Position numbers and translations under genes: made by a program. Shown piece after piece: positions 1 through 5,661 of a DNA stretch of 7,573 nt. The stretch comes from an uncultured Clostridia bacterium. Lineage in GTDB: Bacteria; Bacillota; Clostridia; Oscillospirales; Acutalibacteraceae. The notes under the pieces are model-generated. The model did not search any database and was not told the DNA's origin. It worked only from the letters and a program-made list of their open reading frames with translations. Where the stretch lies: assembly GCA_946626015.1 (NCBI GenBank), contig CAMOTT010000098.1:1-7573 (forward strand). The letters run 5' to 3'. Numbering within the stretch: the first letter of the stretch is position 1; each line of letters starts with the position of its first letter.

Positions 1-84
1 CTGATAACCGTCAGGATCTTTGCCGTAACGATAAAATGAATGATTGTTGTTGCATTTCGGGCATGTAATGTGATAAGATTTCAT
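1..84 (-). CDS. Insertion-sequence transposase, N-terminal fragment (runs off window)
   Basis: Reading leftwards from an ATG at 84-82, the frame stays open to the window edge for 28 codons and begins MKSYHITCPKCNNNHSFYRY, followed by GKDPDGYQ. The CPKC pair (Cys8, Cys11) followed by a Y-[KR]-x-G-K-D-x-x-G-x-Q stretch is typical of the N-terminal zinc ribbon of bacterial IS transposases (InsA-type, COG3677-like). The matching second Cys pair and the catalytic domain would lie left of the window. A GTG directly before the ATG is an alternative start. An AAAGAGAG stretch lies upstream as a modest ribosome site, and a good promoter sits at 134-163. The exact IS family cannot be set from 28 residues. 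It is probably a mobile element whose end falls between about 163 and 200, next to the small peptide gene. Confidence 0.6.
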   Translation of the reverse strand, partial: MKSYHITCPKCNNNHSFYRYGKDPDGYQ

Positions 85-133
85 CACGAGAATCTCTCTT
101 TTCTTAGGAGTACTTTGTTTTTGTGGTGAAACC

Positions 134-163
134 ATTGTACCATAAGCCTTGAGAGGTTCTCAA
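134..163 (-). promoter_or_regulatory. Promoter for the transposase fragment
   Basis: On the minus strand TTGAGA (163-158) is followed after 18 bases by TACAAT (139-134), with an extended -10 TGG immediately before it. This fits a housekeeping sigma-70/sigma-A promoter and would start transcription near 127, about 43 bases before the transposase ATG. The -35 box is one arm of a perfect inverted repeat, TTGAGA-GGT-TCTCAA (149-163). Confidence 0.5.
149..163. repeat. 15-bp perfect inverted repeat near the presumed IS end
   Basis: TTGAGA, a GGT spacer, then TCTCAA form two perfect 6-base arms. The repeat overlaps the -35 box of the transposase promoter, so it could be an autoregulatory transposase or repressor site, or part of the element's terminal sequence. 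No direct repeat that would serve as a target duplication is visible inside the window. Confidence 0.4.
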
Positions 164-211
164 CTTTCATTTAAGTTTACAATACGCTTCGGCGCATAAG
201 GAGGAACGACG

Positions 212-358
212 ATGAAAAAGATATATGAAAAACCTGAACTGATCGTTGAGTCTTTCGACGTGGAGGATATCATCACCGCATCCGGGCTTGTCACCGTAAA
301 CGGCGGAAAAAGCGGCATGGAGCAGAATATCAATATCAACGATATGTTCCCCTGGTAA
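212..358 (+). CDS. Short acidic peptide, 48 aa, KPEL...EDIITASG family
   Basis: This intact small ORF starts MKKIYEKPELIVESFDVEDI, continues ITASGLVTVNGG and ends NINDMFPW before TAA. A strong Shine-Dalgarno site, AAGGAGG at 198-204, sits 7 bases before the ATG. The protein has a lysine-rich start, an acidic middle (residues 9-19), a Gly-Lys-rich turn (residues 31-35) and an aromatic end. It has no Cys, no hydrophobic helix and no signal peptide. A second, decayed copy sits at 5433-5580 and matches at 40 of 48 positions, which argues strongly that this frame is a real gene. The layout resembles leader-plus-core precursor peptides, but no modifying enzyme is adjacent and no function is known to me. 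No convincing plus-strand promoter is visible; the neighbouring insertion element may have displaced it. A terminator follows 29 bases after the stop. Confidence 0.75.
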   Translation: MKKIYEKPELIVESFDVEDIITASGLVTVNGGKSGMEQNININDMFPW

Positions 359-386
359 TAAAGCCGATCGCACTTATTAAAAAAAG

Positions 387-421
387 GCTGCCGTGGATCT
401 TTCCATGGCAGCTGATTTTTT
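387..421. terminator. Bidirectional rho-independent terminator
   Basis: The arms GCTGCCGTGGA (387-397) and TCCATGGCAGC (402-412) pair with one mismatch/wobble around a TCTT loop. A T run follows (416-421) and an A run precedes (379-385), so the hairpin can stop transcripts from both sides. It closes the small peptide gene on plus and the convergent CotF-like gene on minus, whose stop codon overlaps the end of the T run. Confidence 0.8.
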
Positions 422-872
422 ATGCGTACATACTATTTGCTTTCATATAGTCGTAGATCATTTTTCCGTGTGACTGTTCTTCTTTTTGAATGTGATTCAA
501 TGTGTCTCTGACGGTGCTGTCGGCAAACTCGAAAACGCAGGTATCGTACATATGTGACGCGCCTTTTTCAGTCGCCAAAAGATCAGTGCAAAGATAACAG
601 TCGGATTGTTTTTCCGGAGTATTGCTGATTGAATAATTCGCCGTAAACGTCGGCTGCTGCTTGCTTTGACCGCCGGGTGCGGGAACAGAACCATTCTCTA
701 TCTGCGTTAAAGTATCAAGATGCTTCTGCTCATCCGCGGCTATTTGACTAAAAAGCGCTTTGAGCTGTTCGTCCTTAGCGCACGCAGAATGTTTTGTATA
801 CTTGTCGATACAAAGCTGCTCCTGACCCTTGAGATCATTCAATAAACTTTTTTCCTTTTGCGTTAAATTCAT
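420..872 (-). CDS. CotF-like spore coat protein with ferritin-type fold
   Basis: The 150-residue product begins MNLTQKEKSLLNDLKGQEQL and closely resembles the clostridial spore-coat proteins of the CotF (Coat_F) family in length, opening and overall layout. I chose the ATG at 872-870 because GAGGTG (884-879) lies 6 bases upstream; an upstream in-frame Met would add about 20 residues without a better ribosome site. The protein is two helical halves (residues 1-60 and 90-148) joined by a Gly/Pro/Gln-rich linker (61-80). Each half carries a Glu plus an ExxH motif: Glu18 with E48-Q-K-H51, and Glu102 with E132-Q-S-H135. This is the ligand pattern of ferritin-like di-metal proteins. The likely site is the spore coat; metal binding is inference. 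It is a separate unit 146 bases downstream of the hydrolase gene. Confidence 0.78.
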   Translation of the reverse strand: MNLTQKEKSLLNDLKGQEQLCIDKYTKHSACAKDEQLKALFSQIAADEQKHLDTLTQIENGSVPAPGGQSKQQPTFTANYSISNTPEKQSDCYLCTDLLATEKGASHMYDTCVFEFADSTVRDTLNHIQKEEQSHGKMIYDYMKANSMYA

Positions 873-1018
873 AATATTCACCTCGACAGTAGTATTTGCC
901 GCCGAGGGAATATTATTCATATGCCAGATCACAAAACGGATCTTTTTGCGTCATTCCTGAAATTTTGGGTTTTATTTGCCAACGGGATCACATTTGAATA
1001 TCAACACTGTAATGGGCA

Positions 1019-2023
1019 TTATCGTCCCATATATCTGTGCACCACCGGCCACGCTTTATCCGCGTAGAAGCGGTGCCCCTCGTCACCGATGACATGGGTC
1101 AGACGATCGGCGCACCCCATTGCTTCGTAGGCTCTTTTCCCCTGCTCGAAGCACTCTTTTGCTCCACCGAGAGGGAATATTTTATCCTCCGCGCCGTTGA
1201 CCTGCACGTAGTATTTTGGACACGCCATTGCAAGGAGATCGCCCATATCAAAAAACAGGCCCATACGCGGCACATAGTTGCAGGAGCAGTGATGCATATC
1301 ACCGATAGAATCTTTAAACGTGCACACAGCGCAGGAAGGCATGGCGAGCTTGATGCGATCCTCCAGCGCGGCAGCGTAAGCCGTCGCCGTGCCACCGCCT
1401 GAATTGCCAACCAAACAAACTGCGTCCACGTCCACCTTGTCCGCAAAATATGTTTCCGCAAGATCGATCATCCGGCAAACGTCCCAAACACGCTCGCCAA
1501 TCGTCGTGCGCCCCATGAGCAGCGCTGTCATCGCAGGCTCAAGGCAGGCATCCTGCGCCTTGTTGGGGTTTCTGAGTTCCCCGAAGGAGCGCTGTTCCAT
1601 GGCGATCGCGGCATAACCTTCTTTGACTGCGCGGATGCAAAAGTCGCGGTTCCCGTTTCGGATGGACAGTTCATCCTTTTCCCGGAGCACATGTCCAAGA
1701 GAAATATACATACCGGGAGAGTGTCCTTGCAGGCAGATCATCAGCGGCGGTTTCTTTACGCCCTCGGGCAGCAACAAATGAGCCGGTACGAAATAGCCGG
1801 GCTCTGTCTGAAAAGTAAAGCGGAGCTCAGTAAAACCATCATGGGTCTTTTCCCATTCGACACAAAGGCTCATGTCGGCAGGCAAAAGCCTGTCCATACC
1901 AAGCAGCTCCCGAAGCTTCTCCCGCGCCGTTTCCTGCCATTCTTTCAGGTCGCCTCCATCATAGCTCATGGACGGCTTGACTTGTCGAAATAATTCACGC
2001 TCGTAGTCATATGTGCATTTCAT
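1019..2023 (-). CDS. Alpha/beta hydrolase (acetyl-xylan-esterase / Abhydrolase_7-like)
   Basis: This 334-residue cytoplasmic enzyme has no signal peptide. The start at 2023 is preferred over an in-frame ATG at 2074 because AGGAAGG lies about 8 bases before it. It has a full alpha/beta-hydrolase set: an oxyanion-loop LQGHSPG near residues 98-104, the nucleophile elbow V-G-N-S-G-G-G with Ser208, the acid Asp280 in NGAEDKIFP, and His317 in DEGHRFY. The long insert before the elbow (residues 105-180, containing an EQRSFGE motif near 143-149) recalls the carbohydrate-esterase/dienelactone-hydrolase group that deacylates sugars or small esters. The substrate cannot be set from the sequence. It lies 156 bases downstream of the radical SAM gene on the same strand with no terminator between, so some read-through is possible, although it has a candidate promoter of its own. 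Confidence 0.8.
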   Translation of the reverse strand: MKCTYDYERELFRQVKPSMSYDGGDLKEWQETAREKLRELLGMDRLLPADMSLCVEWEKTHDGFTELRFTFQTEPGYFVPAHLLLPEGVKKPPLMICLQGHSPGMYISLGHVLREKDELSIRNGNRDFCIRAVKEGYAAIAMEQRSFGELRNPNKAQDACLEPAMTALLMGRTTIGERVWDVCRMIDLAETYFADKVDVDAVCLVGNSGGGTATAYAAALEDRIKLAMPSCAVCTFKDSIGDMHHCSCNYVPRMGLFFDMGDLLAMACPKYYVQVNGAEDKIFPLGGAKECFEQGKRAYEAMGCADRLTHVIGDEGHRFYADKAWPVVHRYMGR

Positions 2024-2078
2024 GCAGCACACCTTCCTCACATTTAAATAAAACTCAATCCGGTTCGGAATCATTTAT

Positions 2079-2107
2079 ATTTTTGCATAAACACTTTTTT
2101 CTGTCAA
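2079..2107 (-). promoter_or_regulatory. Candidate promoter for the alpha/beta hydrolase
   Basis: On the minus strand TTGACA (2107-2102) is followed after 17 bases by AAAAAT (2084-2079), preceded by an extended -10 TGC. The -10 is only 4 of 6, so this is a plausible but not strong promoter. It would give a leader of roughly 50 bases before the ATG at 2023. Confidence 0.35.
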
Positions 2108-2179
2108 TATTATTTCCCCATATTATGAAAAATGTAAATGAAGTAAACTTATCTTTGCCCGGTATAGGGCAGACCTTTT

Positions 2180-3271
2180 TTACGAAGACGCGCCCTGCTC
2201 TGCAATTATTTTTTCCACCTGTTCCTTGTTTGCAAACAAGGTGCAGCCCCCTGCGTGATCGTCCTTGAGCAGACCCTGTGTGTTCAGCGCGTAAAACAGC
2301 GGAGAGCGCAACGCCTCCCGTATGGAGGAGTCGCGGACGTTACAGTCTGAATAGGGCGAAAACGGGCACGGTTCCGCGCCGCCGTGGGCATTGATGTGGA
2401 AGAAGCCTCTCCCTGCCGCAACGCAGCCGCCGGATGTCTTTTCGTCACCGGGGAAGGAGATGTATACCATATTTGACTTTTTCCTGCGCAACGTGCGTAT
2501 TCTTTGCCTCATCCATTCCCGCTCCGGCTCATCCGGCGCGGCGTCGGTCTCCCCGTCCACAGGAACATATTCCACGTAGATAATCGCTTTACATCCCATT
2601 TCGGACAGGAAGGTGACGAATTTGTCTGAATACACCTCTTCCATATTTCCCCTTGTCACCGTAACGGAGGCTCCGAAAACCACGTTCTTTGCCCGCATTT
2701 TCTGCATGGCGGCATCAATTTTTTCATACACGCCCTCTCCGCGGCGACTGTCGGTGATCTCTCTGTCGCCCTCAATGCTGATAACGGGCAGCAAATTTCT
2801 GTTCCGGTCAAAAAACGCAAGGTATCTGTCGTTGATGCAGGTGCCGTTGGTAAAAACCGGGAAAAGGATATCCTTGTGGCCGGCAGCGGTTTCCAACACA
2901 TCACGGCGCATCAGCGGCTCTCCTCCCGCAAGAAGAATAAAGCTTATGCCCATTTCTTCCGCTTCGGTAAAAATACGATCCCATTCACCGGCGCTCAGCA
3001 ATCCGGCAGCCTCCTCATCGCCGCAGGCATTGTTGGCGCGGGAATAGCAACCGGCGCAGTGAAGATTGCAGCGGCTGGTGATGCTGGCTATCAGAAACGG
3101 GGGAATATGTTCGCCGTTTTTCTCTGAAGCCCTGCGCTTTCGGGATGCTTTTGACGACGCCCTTGCAAAGGAGCGCATAACCTCCGCCTCCCGTTTGTTT
3201 TTCGCGGTCACCCTCAGAGAGTTGAGAACCACCTTCGTCACGCCGCGGGTCATGTACGTTTGAATGTTCAT
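2180..3271 (-). CDS. Radical SAM protein with SPASM/twitch-like C-terminal cysteines
   Basis: The 363-residue protein has a basic N-terminal extension (residues 1-55), then the radical SAM core. The cluster-binding motif is C68-N-L-H-C72-A-G-C75 (CxxxCxxC), followed by the SAM-contacting GGEP (116-119) and an ISIEG strand (165-168). Cys283, Cys302, Cys310 and Cys343 lie in a conserved-looking C-terminal segment (GGCVAAGRGFFHIN, GGAEPCPFSPYSDC and GGCTLF) and probably hold an auxiliary [4Fe-4S] cluster. I recognise the protein type from Clostridia but know of no assigned reaction. Members with such C-termini often modify peptides or proteins. The start is firm: AAGGAGA lies 6 bases before the ATG and overlaps the stop of the mini-ORF upstream, suggesting translational coupling. 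A consensus promoter with a palindromic operator drives the unit. Confidence 0.85.
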   Translation of the reverse strand: MNIQTYMTRGVTKVVLNSLRVTAKNKREAEVMRSFARASSKASRKRRASEKNGEHIPPFLIASITSRCNLHCAGCYSRANNACGDEEAAGLLSAGEWDRIFTEAEEMGISFILLAGGEPLMRRDVLETAAGHKDILFPVFTNGTCINDRYLAFFDRNRNLLPVISIEGDREITDSRRGEGVYEKIDAAMQKMRAKNVVFGASVTVTRGNMEEVYSDKFVTFLSEMGCKAIIYVEYVPVDGETDAAPDEPEREWMRQRIRTLRRKKSNMVYISFPGDEKTSGGCVAAGRGFFHINAHGGAEPCPFSPYSDCNVRDSSIREALRSPLFYALNTQGLLKDDHAGGCTLFANKEQVEKIIAEQGASS

Positions 3272-3281
3272 AAGCTTCTCC

Positions 3282-3393
3282 TTATCCGATCACATATGTT
3301 GCCATATAAATCCAATCTTCCGGCTTTGATAGCTCAGGGGCGTTGATTTCAAAAACGGTCTTTATGCCGCAATGCAGCGTATTTATCGTCCAT
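3282..3393 (-). pseudogene. Mini-ORF upstream of radical SAM gene, interrupted at TTTTTGA
   Basis: An ATG at 3393-3391 sits 8 bases after AGAGG and opens a frame coding MDDKYAALRHKDRF, which ends at a TGA (3351-3349) formed right after five T's. One base over, the frame continues EINAPELSKPEDWIYMATYVIG and stops at 3284-3282, within the ribosome site of the radical SAM gene. Removing one T joins both parts into a 36-residue protein. The downstream part looks like real coding sequence, and stop and next start are tightly coupled. It could be a frameshifted gene, a sequencing error in the T run, or a programmed +1 shift, since UUU-UGA resembles the prfB recoding site. The function is unknown. 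A peptide substrate or regulatory leader for the radical SAM enzyme is possible but unsupported. Confidence 0.45.
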
Positions 3394-3412
3394 CTTCATC
3401 ACCTCTGATGCA

Positions 3413-3434
3413 ATTATATCGCACGCGACATAAT
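3413..3434. promoter_or_regulatory. 22-bp palindromic operator over the -10 box
   Basis: The half-sites ATTATATCGCA (3413-3423) and, read on the other strand, ATTATGTCGCG (3434-3424) agree at 9 of 11 positions. The palindrome covers the -10 box and most of the spacer of the radical SAM operon promoter, a position where a bound dimer would block RNA polymerase. Size and symmetry suit a TetR-type repressor, but no regulator gene is in the window. Confidence 0.5.
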
Positions 3435-3441
3435 TTGTCAA
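3413..3441 (-). promoter_or_regulatory. Consensus promoter of the mini-ORF/radical SAM operon
   Basis: On the minus strand TTGACA (3441-3436) and TATAAT (3418-3413) are separated by exactly 17 bases, a full match to the sigma-A consensus. Transcription would start near 3406, giving a very short leader before the mini-ORF. Such a strong promoter with a palindrome lying across it suggests expression that is normally held off by a repressor. Confidence 0.75.
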
Positions 3442-3483
3442 GCCTTTTTTCCAAATTGAACATAAATTTTTTCCGCTTTCAAA

Positions 3484-3526
3484 ATAAAGTCAAGACCACC
3501 CGTAAAACGGGTGGTCTTGACTTTAT
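3484..3526. repeat. Perfect 20-bp-stem hairpin between divergent genes
   Basis: The left arm (3484-3503, ATAAAGTCAAGACCACCCGT) and right arm (3507-3526) are exact reverse complements around an AAA loop. It lies between two divergent promoters, where no transcript obviously needs terminating, and no strong T run follows on either strand. It may be a REP/MITE-type repeat, part of a small non-coding element extending to about 3570, or an RNA-level structure. The stem itself is certain; its role is not. Confidence 0.65.
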
Positions 3527-3581
3527 CCCCCGGCAGCCTTGGCGCAAGAGATTCAGCGACGCTTTACGAACCAATGATATT

Positions 3582-3603
3582 AAATAATTGCCAAATAATT
3601 GCC
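3582..3603. repeat. Tandem 11-bp direct repeat
   Basis: AAATAATTGCC occurs twice back to back (3582-3592 and 3593-3603), immediately downstream of the hairpin region and before the promoter of the HAD lipoprotein gene. It may be a replication-slippage duplication, or a pair of regulator half-sites one helical turn apart. Confidence 0.5.
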
Positions 3604-3636
3604 CTGCCCAAAAGCAGCTTTTTCCTCTTCTTGCTC

Positions 3637-3665
3637 TTGAAATGACGGCGCGATTATCATATAAT
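3637..3665 (+). promoter_or_regulatory. Promoter of the HAD lipoprotein gene
   Basis: TTGAAA (3637-3642) and TATAAT (3660-3665) are spaced by 17 bases, 11 of 12 matches to the sigma-A consensus. Transcription would begin near 3672, leaving a leader of about 58 bases before the ATG at 3730. Confidence 0.6.
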
Positions 3666-3729
3666 AAATCCATATTAAAACGAGCCTTGATTTGTTCCGG
3701 GCTTATTGCTAAAAAGGACGGTGCGACTA

Positions 3730-5286
3730 ATGAAAAGCAAAACAACGGGGATACTGTCGTTGCTTTTGATCCTGTGTCTTATTCTGACGGCCTGCGGAAA
3801 ACAGGAAGCAGAAACCACAACCACAAATAACAGCGGATCCACTGATCTGCGGCTTGAGAGAACCGATTGGGCGGACGATGTAAAAAAGGCGCTGAACGAT
3901 TTTATCGACACCTACGGCGCCCAAGGCAAAAAGGCTGTCGAAAAGCCCTATGTGGTTTTTGACTTTGACAACACAACTTCGATCTTTGACGTTGAAGAGC
4001 AGCTTGCAATATATCAGCTTCAGGTCATGGCGTTTGCTTTTACCCCGAATGAGAGCAGGAATATATTGCTCACAGATCTTAAAGAGCCGGACAAGGATCT
4101 TACCGAATACGGTTACGGCGAAGGCTCGCTCAACGATTGGGCGGATGACATTTCCGCCGCGTACTCAGCGCTCTGGTCGGCCTACGGCCCGTTTACGGCA
4201 AAGGGAGTCTCTGACGATGTCCTTGATAAAATGTATGCGGACAAATACTGGCAGGAATTTGCAACTAAGATGCGCGCCCTCTATTCTCTTGTTTACGATG
4301 TGCAATCCTCAAGCATTGCCTATCCCTGGATCACCTATTGGTTCACCGGCATGACCGAGGAGGAAGTTTACAGCCTTGCCAAAGCGTGTTTCGTTAAGTA
4401 TAAGGAGCCGGACACCTCCACGGTAACCTGGACAAGTCCGAAAAATCTTGCCTCAAAAACCGGCGTGGTTACCTATGAATGGATCTCCGGCGTTCAGGTG
4501 AGCGAAAATCTAAGGGAACTCTGGCGCGCCCTTAAAGAAAACGGCATCGACATCTGGGTTTGTTCCGCCTCCTGCACAGGAGCCATCCGCGCGGCCATTG
4601 ATGTTTTCGGCCTCCATAACTACTGTACCGGTATGATAGCCATGACAAACAAAATGGATGAGAACGGAATATATTGCGCCGAATATGACTTTGAGTCGGG
4701 CTGCGGTTTTTATGCCGAAAACGACTCCCAATGGAAGCGTATGGACAGACCCACAAAAGCTCAGACTCAGGGCAAAGGCAAGGTCACTGCCATTTCCAAC
4801 GCGATATCCCCGGATTACGGCGGACGTGGACCCATTGCAGGCTTTATGGACTCCACCGGCGACTTCAATTTCTGCACAGAATATGAAACGCTGAAGCTGG
4901 TGGTCTGCTTCAACCGCGCCAACCGCAAGGTCACCGATGGCGGCGGTCTTATCGCTGAGGTGGCAATAATGCAGCGCGACGCTTTGGGTTACGACCTCGC
5001 CAAGGCAAACGAAGCCGGGGACACCCTTTATGTGCTTCAGGGCAGGGATGAAAACGGCAAGCGATCATTGCGCAACAGCAACAAGACCATCCTTCTGGGA
5101 GACTCCGAGGAGACCCTTTTCAAGAATTCCGACAACGATGCTCAGCTCCAAAGAATGATTGACGACGGCATGAGCACAAAGGACGTTTTAAATACCTGGT
5201 CCATTAAAAAGTCGGCGGGCGAAAACGGTTTTAACTTTAACACCGGATTTCTCACCGAATATGACGGCTACCATTCTCACAAGTGA
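3730..5286 (+). CDS. HAD-superfamily phosphatase-like lipoprotein
   Basis: The 518-residue product begins with a lipoprotein signal: a basic start, a hydrophobic run (residues 8-19) and the lipobox L19-T-A-C22, so it should be anchored outside the membrane. A polar Thr/Asn linker (27-38) precedes a HAD domain. Motif I is V-F-D78-F-D80-N-T-T, motif II a Ser in CSAS (279 or 281), the Lys probably 349 or 351 in GKGKV, and the acidic motif D374-S-T-G-D378. The DxDNT form and exported location recall secreted HAD phosphatases such as Pseudomonas phosphorylcholine phosphatase, but the substrate here is unknown. The region between motifs I and II (residues 90-270) is a large cap. I chose the ATG at 3730 over in-frame TTG (3706) and GTG (3721) because only it gives a compact signal peptide. 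It is a single-gene unit. Only a weak GCCG/CGGC hairpin follows the stop. Confidence 0.8.
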   Translation: MKSKTTGILSLLLILCLILTACGKQEAETTTTNNSGSTDLRLERTDWADDVKKALNDFIDTYGAQGKKAVEKPYVVFDFDNTTSIFDVEEQLAIYQLQVMAFAFTPNESRNILLTDLKEPDKDLTEYGYGEGSLNDWADDISAAYSALWSAYGPFTAKGVSDDVLDKMYADKYWQEFATKMRALYSLVYDVQSSSIAYPWITYWFTGMTEEEVYSLAKACFVKYKEPDTSTVTWTSPKNLASKTGVVTYEWISGVQVSENLRELWRALKENGIDIWVCSASCTGAIRAAIDVFGLHNYCTGMIAMTNKMDENGIYCAEYDFESGCGFYAENDSQWKRMDRPTKAQTQGKGKVTAISNAISPDYGGRGPIAGFMDSTGDFNFCTEYETLKLVVCFNRANRKVTDGGGLIAEVAIMQRDALGYDLAKANEAGDTLYVLQGRDENGKRSLRNSNKTILLGDSEETLFKNSDNDAQLQRMIDDGMSTKDVLNTWSIKKSAGENGFNFNTGFLTEYDGYHSHK

Positions 5287-5356
5287 ACCGGGCGGCCGCC
5301 TATACGGCTTTATGTTCGGCTTTTCTCCGGACAACGTAAATTGTTGCAAAAACGAT

Positions 5357-5385
5357 TTGACATTAACAGGATATAATGGTATAAT
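5357..5385 (+). promoter_or_regulatory. Very strong consensus promoter
   Basis: TTGACA (5357-5362), 17 bases, then TATAAT (5380-5385) preceded by an extended -10 TGG. A second TATAAT (5372-5377) overlaps the spacer but is too close to serve this -35. The start point should be near 5392. It drives the dead peptide copy and, with no terminator visible before 5662, probably the lipoprotein/Big_2 pair too. Confidence 0.75.
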
Positions 5386-5432
5386 TAAAAGGTGAAAAAG
5401 CCTTTACAAAGTATGTGAAAGAAGGAACGGCG

Positions 5433-5580
5433 ATGAAAAAAGCATATGAAAAGCCATAACTGATTGTCGAAACCTTCGACATTGAGGATATCATCACCAC
5501 GTCCGGGCTGGACACCGTAAACGGTGGCAAAGGCGGCATGGAACAGAATAATCAATATCAATGATTTGTTCCCCTGGTAA
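5433..5580 (+). pseudogene. Dead second copy of the 48-aa peptide gene
   Basis: The sequence aligns along its whole length with the intact peptide gene at 212-358. Codon 9, GAA in the live copy, is TAA here (5457-5459), and one extra A near 5550 shifts the frame in the C-terminal part. Ignoring both lesions, 40 of 48 residues agree, with substitutions such as V17I, A23T and M45L that keep residue character, so the copies diverged under selection before this one broke. The start (MKKAYEKP) and the ribosome site (GAAGGA, 5421-5426) are kept. The stop after 8 codons leaves an 8-residue ORF. The surviving transcript may now act simply as the leader of the downstream lipoprotein gene. Confidence 0.8.
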
Positions 5581-5661
5581 CCGCCGGGCAAGGGGCAATG
5601 ATCGCGCAAAAATTTGTAAGGGTCTAAAAAGTATTATCAAACGATCGAGTTGAATTTATTT

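Noticed and set aside
155..164. 10-mer GGTTCTCAAC matching in reverse complement at 3221-3230
   Set aside because: The second site is inside the radical SAM coding sequence, and one shared 10-mer in this length has no further support.
167..373. Minus-strand ORF opposite the small peptide gene, with a similar one at 5385-5609
   Set aside because: They resemble each other only because the plus-strand peptide genes are duplicated; no ribosome sites, and they run through the promoter and terminator.
890..919. Possible forespore sigma-G promoter (TGAATA-N17-AATACTA) for the CotF-like gene
   Set aside because: Sequence and spacing look good, but the start point would fall at the ribosome binding site (884-879), leaving almost no leader. 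AT-rich chance match is likely.
1037..1402. Plus-strand ORFs across the hydrolase and radical SAM genes
   Set aside because: Opposite-strand shadows of well-supported genes with clear catalytic motifs; the plus-strand products have no recognisable features.
2156..2181. TGCCC-GGTATA-GGGCA hairpin followed by a T run on the plus strand
   Set aside because: The T run is on the plus side while the flanking genes are on minus, so it is not their terminator; the stem is only 5 bp.
5291..5300. GGCGGCCGCC palindrome and GCCG/CGGC hairpin after the HAD gene
   Set aside because: Stem of about 4 bp with only TTTAT following; too weak to call a terminator.
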